A DNA stretch of 34,299 nucleotides from an uncultured Alphaproteobacteria bacterium (GTDB lineage: Bacteria; Pseudomonadota; Alphaproteobacteria; Parvibaculales; Parvibaculaceae): assembly GCA_903889655.1 (NCBI GenBank), contig CAISYL010000175.1, forward strand, positions 1-34,299, in the 5' to 3' direction. The notes beneath the pieces were generated by a model that saw nothing but the letters and a program-made list of their open reading frames with translations, searched no databases and was not told where the DNA came from. Shown here piece after piece: positions 33,097-34,299 of this stretch; positions within the stretch are counted from its first letter, which is position 1, and each line of letters opens with the position of its first letter. Made by a program: the position numbers and the translations under genes.

Positions 33097-33140
33097 TTGT
33101 TGACTAGGAAACTACATGGATCATGTTTCCTAGTCAACAA
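33097..33140. promoter_or_regulatory. Palindromic MarR operator/promoter
   Basis: TTGTTGACTAGGAAAC (33097-33112) is perfectly repeated in inverted orientation as GTTTCCTAGTCAACAA (33125-33140) with a 12-bp spacer. It holds a -35-like TTGACT in each arm and overlaps the likely promoter 12-55 bp upstream of the MarR ATG. A dimer could bind each arm, or two dimers could bind cooperatively. Confidence 0.82.
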
Positions 33141-33296
33141 CATTGTCACTGCGGTGGGAGGCGTGGGCATCGTTCGCATTTTAGCGCGGCTCGCGCCCCG
33201 CAAACCCCTCTTGCAATGGGAAGGGCGATGGGTCATAACACGGCCCTCATAAAGACGGGGCCAGCTCAAGACGGAGCCGGGCCGCTGTCATCGGAT

Positions 33297-33371
33297 GCGG
33301 GTGTAGCTCAGGGGTAGAGCACAACCTTGCCAAGGTTGGGGTCGAGGGTTCGAATCCCTTCGCCCGCTCCA
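33297..33371 (+). tRNA. tRNA-Gly (anticodon GCC)
   Basis: Acceptor stem GCGGGTG (33297-33303) with CGCCCGC (33361-33367, one G-U pair), anticodon stem CAACC/GGTTG and loop TTGCCAA giving anticodon GCC (33329-33331), T-arm GAGGG-TTCGAAT-CCCTT and encoded CCA (33369-33371). All arms fold. An A/T-rich stretch follows it, with no clear terminator. Confidence 0.96.
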
Positions 33372-33569
33372 AATTTTTCCGATAGAAAATTAACGATTCA
33401 GCTGCAAGGCGCGATCACCTAGCAGCATAGGCTCGGTTCGAGATGAGGACGGGCGAAAAATGGCTCGGAAAAGGACCGTGCCCATAGTGGGGGCAGATGG
33501 CGGGGCATCGTACAACGAAAAGGTGGACCAATGGCCCGCCCTTGGTCACACCAAGAGACATTCAGCGAA
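33372..33569. other. Junction between tRNA-Gly and the island-like gene
   Basis: About 200 bp of mixed composition with no supportable gene. No integrase remnant or second copy of the tRNA 3' end is visible. If an island starts here, its other end is outside the window. Confidence 0.4.
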
Positions 33570-34256
33570 TCATGCTTCGATCTTTAAATCTAGCTTGATC
33601 GCGTCAGACGACATGCCGGACAGCCGGGCGATTTCGCTGCGCGCCCACGTCAACACGTCGCCGACCGTAGCGAATGTCGGGGCTTCATCGACTTCGTGAT
33701 GTTCGTGCGGCGCTTCGACTGCCACGGGTTCCGCCGCATCGGGCATCCCCGCCTCCAATTCGTCGATCGAATAGTGTGCGATGGCCGGATATTCGACCGC
33801 CAAGCCTGCCCCGGCCCGGGTGGGAAGGTCGGTGTCGGCGGCGTCCAGTTTAACCCACATCCCGAAGTTATCGCGGACGATATGGCCGTTCTCAATCCGT
33901 GCGGCGTAGGATTTGTCGAACCGCTGACGAACTACTTTCGCCGGGAACAAATATACGTCCACGCTCTGTGGATTTTCGGGATCATCGACGGCAGATACGA
34001 TCACGAGTTCAACGTCGTCGAGCGTCTTCCAACGGGTCCCGTTATCGAGCGGCGGGAATGCAATCCAACGATCTCGTGTCGTGCGAATGGATGCGATTTT
34101 GGTTTCGCCATCCTTCGACGCCTCCCAAGTGTTGCTCAATCCACGTCCGGGCTGGCGCTTCATCGCATAGCCGTACTTCTCCGCGCCTTTAAGGGCGGCG
34201 CGAATCATTAACCGCCACGAAGCGGTTTCGCCCATTTCCTTCAGACGGTTTGCCAT
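33570..34256 (-). CDS. Unrecognised protein downstream of tRNA-Gly, probable island cargo
   Basis: A 228-residue protein. Residues ~1-140 look like an alpha/beta domain with a basic N-terminus (MANRLKEMGETASWRLMIRA, AEKYGYAMKRQPGRG), a segment IRTTRDRWIAFPPLD and a strand DVYLFPAKVVRQRF. An acidic, His-rich linker (APHEHHEVDEAP) follows, then a short C-terminal module, VGDVLTWARSEIARLSGMSS then DAIKLDLKIEA. I do not recognise the family. The ATG at 34256 has a perfect AAGGAGGT 5 nt upstream. Base composition is visibly less GC-rich than in the rest of the window. It lies just past a tRNA-Gly, a common integration site. Confidence 0.72.
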   Translation of the reverse strand: MANRLKEMGETASWRLMIRAALKGAEKYGYAMKRQPGRGLSNTWEASKDGETKIASIRTTRDRWIAFPPLDNGTRWKTLDDVELVIVSAVDDPENPQSVDVYLFPAKVVRQRFDKSYAARIENGHIVRDNFGMWVKLDAADTDLPTRAGAGLAVEYPAIAHYSIDELEAGMPDAAEPVAVEAPHEHHEVDEAPTFATVGDVLTWARSEIARLSGMSSDAIKLDLKIEA

Positions 34257-34299
34257 ACTTACCTCCTTTGCATTCATCGTTTCAAAATCAATTAGAACA

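Noticed and set aside
33123-33317. 64-residue open frame between the marR operator and tRNA-Gly
   Set aside because: It begins inside the palindrome, runs into the tRNA and has no Shine-Dalgarno or recognisable domain.
33460-33699. 79-residue plus-strand open frame after tRNA-Gly, considered as an integrase remnant
   Set aside because: No integrase motif is visible and it overlaps the end of the better supported minus-strand gene.

Overview
The window is high-GC, densely packed bacterial DNA with the look of an alphaproteobacterium. The signs are OmpR/NtrC-type regulation, the GANTC/DnaA-box context near ftsK, a REP-like repeat family typical of the group, a MotB-free NPLQHIPVV-type conserved protein and a UbiH hydroxylase. 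A Parvibaculum-like member of the Hyphomicrobiales is my best guess, but that rests on general resemblance and not on a search. Most of the window is chromosomal housekeeping and metabolism. Only the right edge, beyond a tRNA-Gly gene, looks like the start of accessory DNA.

Layout. 1-2.3 kb: the 3' end of an outer-membrane porin with a strong terminator, a ThiE-like protein and a divergent YggS (PLP homeostasis), then an L,D-transpeptidase. 2.3-6.3 kb: an uncharacterised alphaproteobacterial protein, divergent from a TPR-sulfotransferase that is coupled to an OmpR-type response regulator, followed by a small two-helix membrane protein. 6.3-8.6 kb: two hotdog thioesterases flanking a stand-alone cyclic-nucleotide-binding protein, then a TetR regulator. 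8.8-10.3 kb: exonuclease III and an unknown acidic protein. 10.3-10.75 kb: a 470-bp non-coding block rich in hairpins, with a probable small RNA and tandem terminators on the minus strand.

10.75-14.7 kb: three minus-strand genes in the order gamma-glutamyl-GABA hydrolase, glutamylpolyamine synthetase, putrescine-pyruvate-type aminotransferase. This is the spuA-spuB-spuC arrangement for polyamine use as a carbon and nitrogen source. 14.8-19.6 kb: dapC-like aminotransferase, ftsK and a LolA-like protein, all on the minus strand. The upstream region carries a perfect DnaA box and two GANTC sites. 19.9-23.6 kb: a nitrogen-sensing block of amtB, glnK and a second amt. Each gene has its own sigma-54-like promoter element, and a well-formed NtrC-type site lies upstream of amtB. 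24.0-26.2 kb: a PQQ alcohol dehydrogenase with a fused cytochrome c domain, closed by a strong terminator.

26.3-29.0 kb: an amidase-signature enzyme and a divergent UbiH-family hydroxylase. 29.2-32.1 kb: a compact minus-strand run of prolyl-tRNA deacylase, thioredoxin-TPR co-chaperone, LON substrate-binding domain protein, Trm112-like protein and DUF971 protein. 32.2-33.1 kb: a MarR regulator and a DUF1398 protein, preceded by a perfect 16+16 bp inverted repeat. 33.3 kb: tRNA-Gly(GCC). 33.6-34.3 kb: an unrecognised gene with a perfect Shine-Dalgarno, probably island cargo.

The main coherent theme is nitrogen economy. The ammonium transporters and PII, the polyamine-degradation genes and probably the amidase would all serve nitrogen scavenging. 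The least explained elements are the structured non-coding block at 10.3-10.65 kb and the gene beyond the tRNA.
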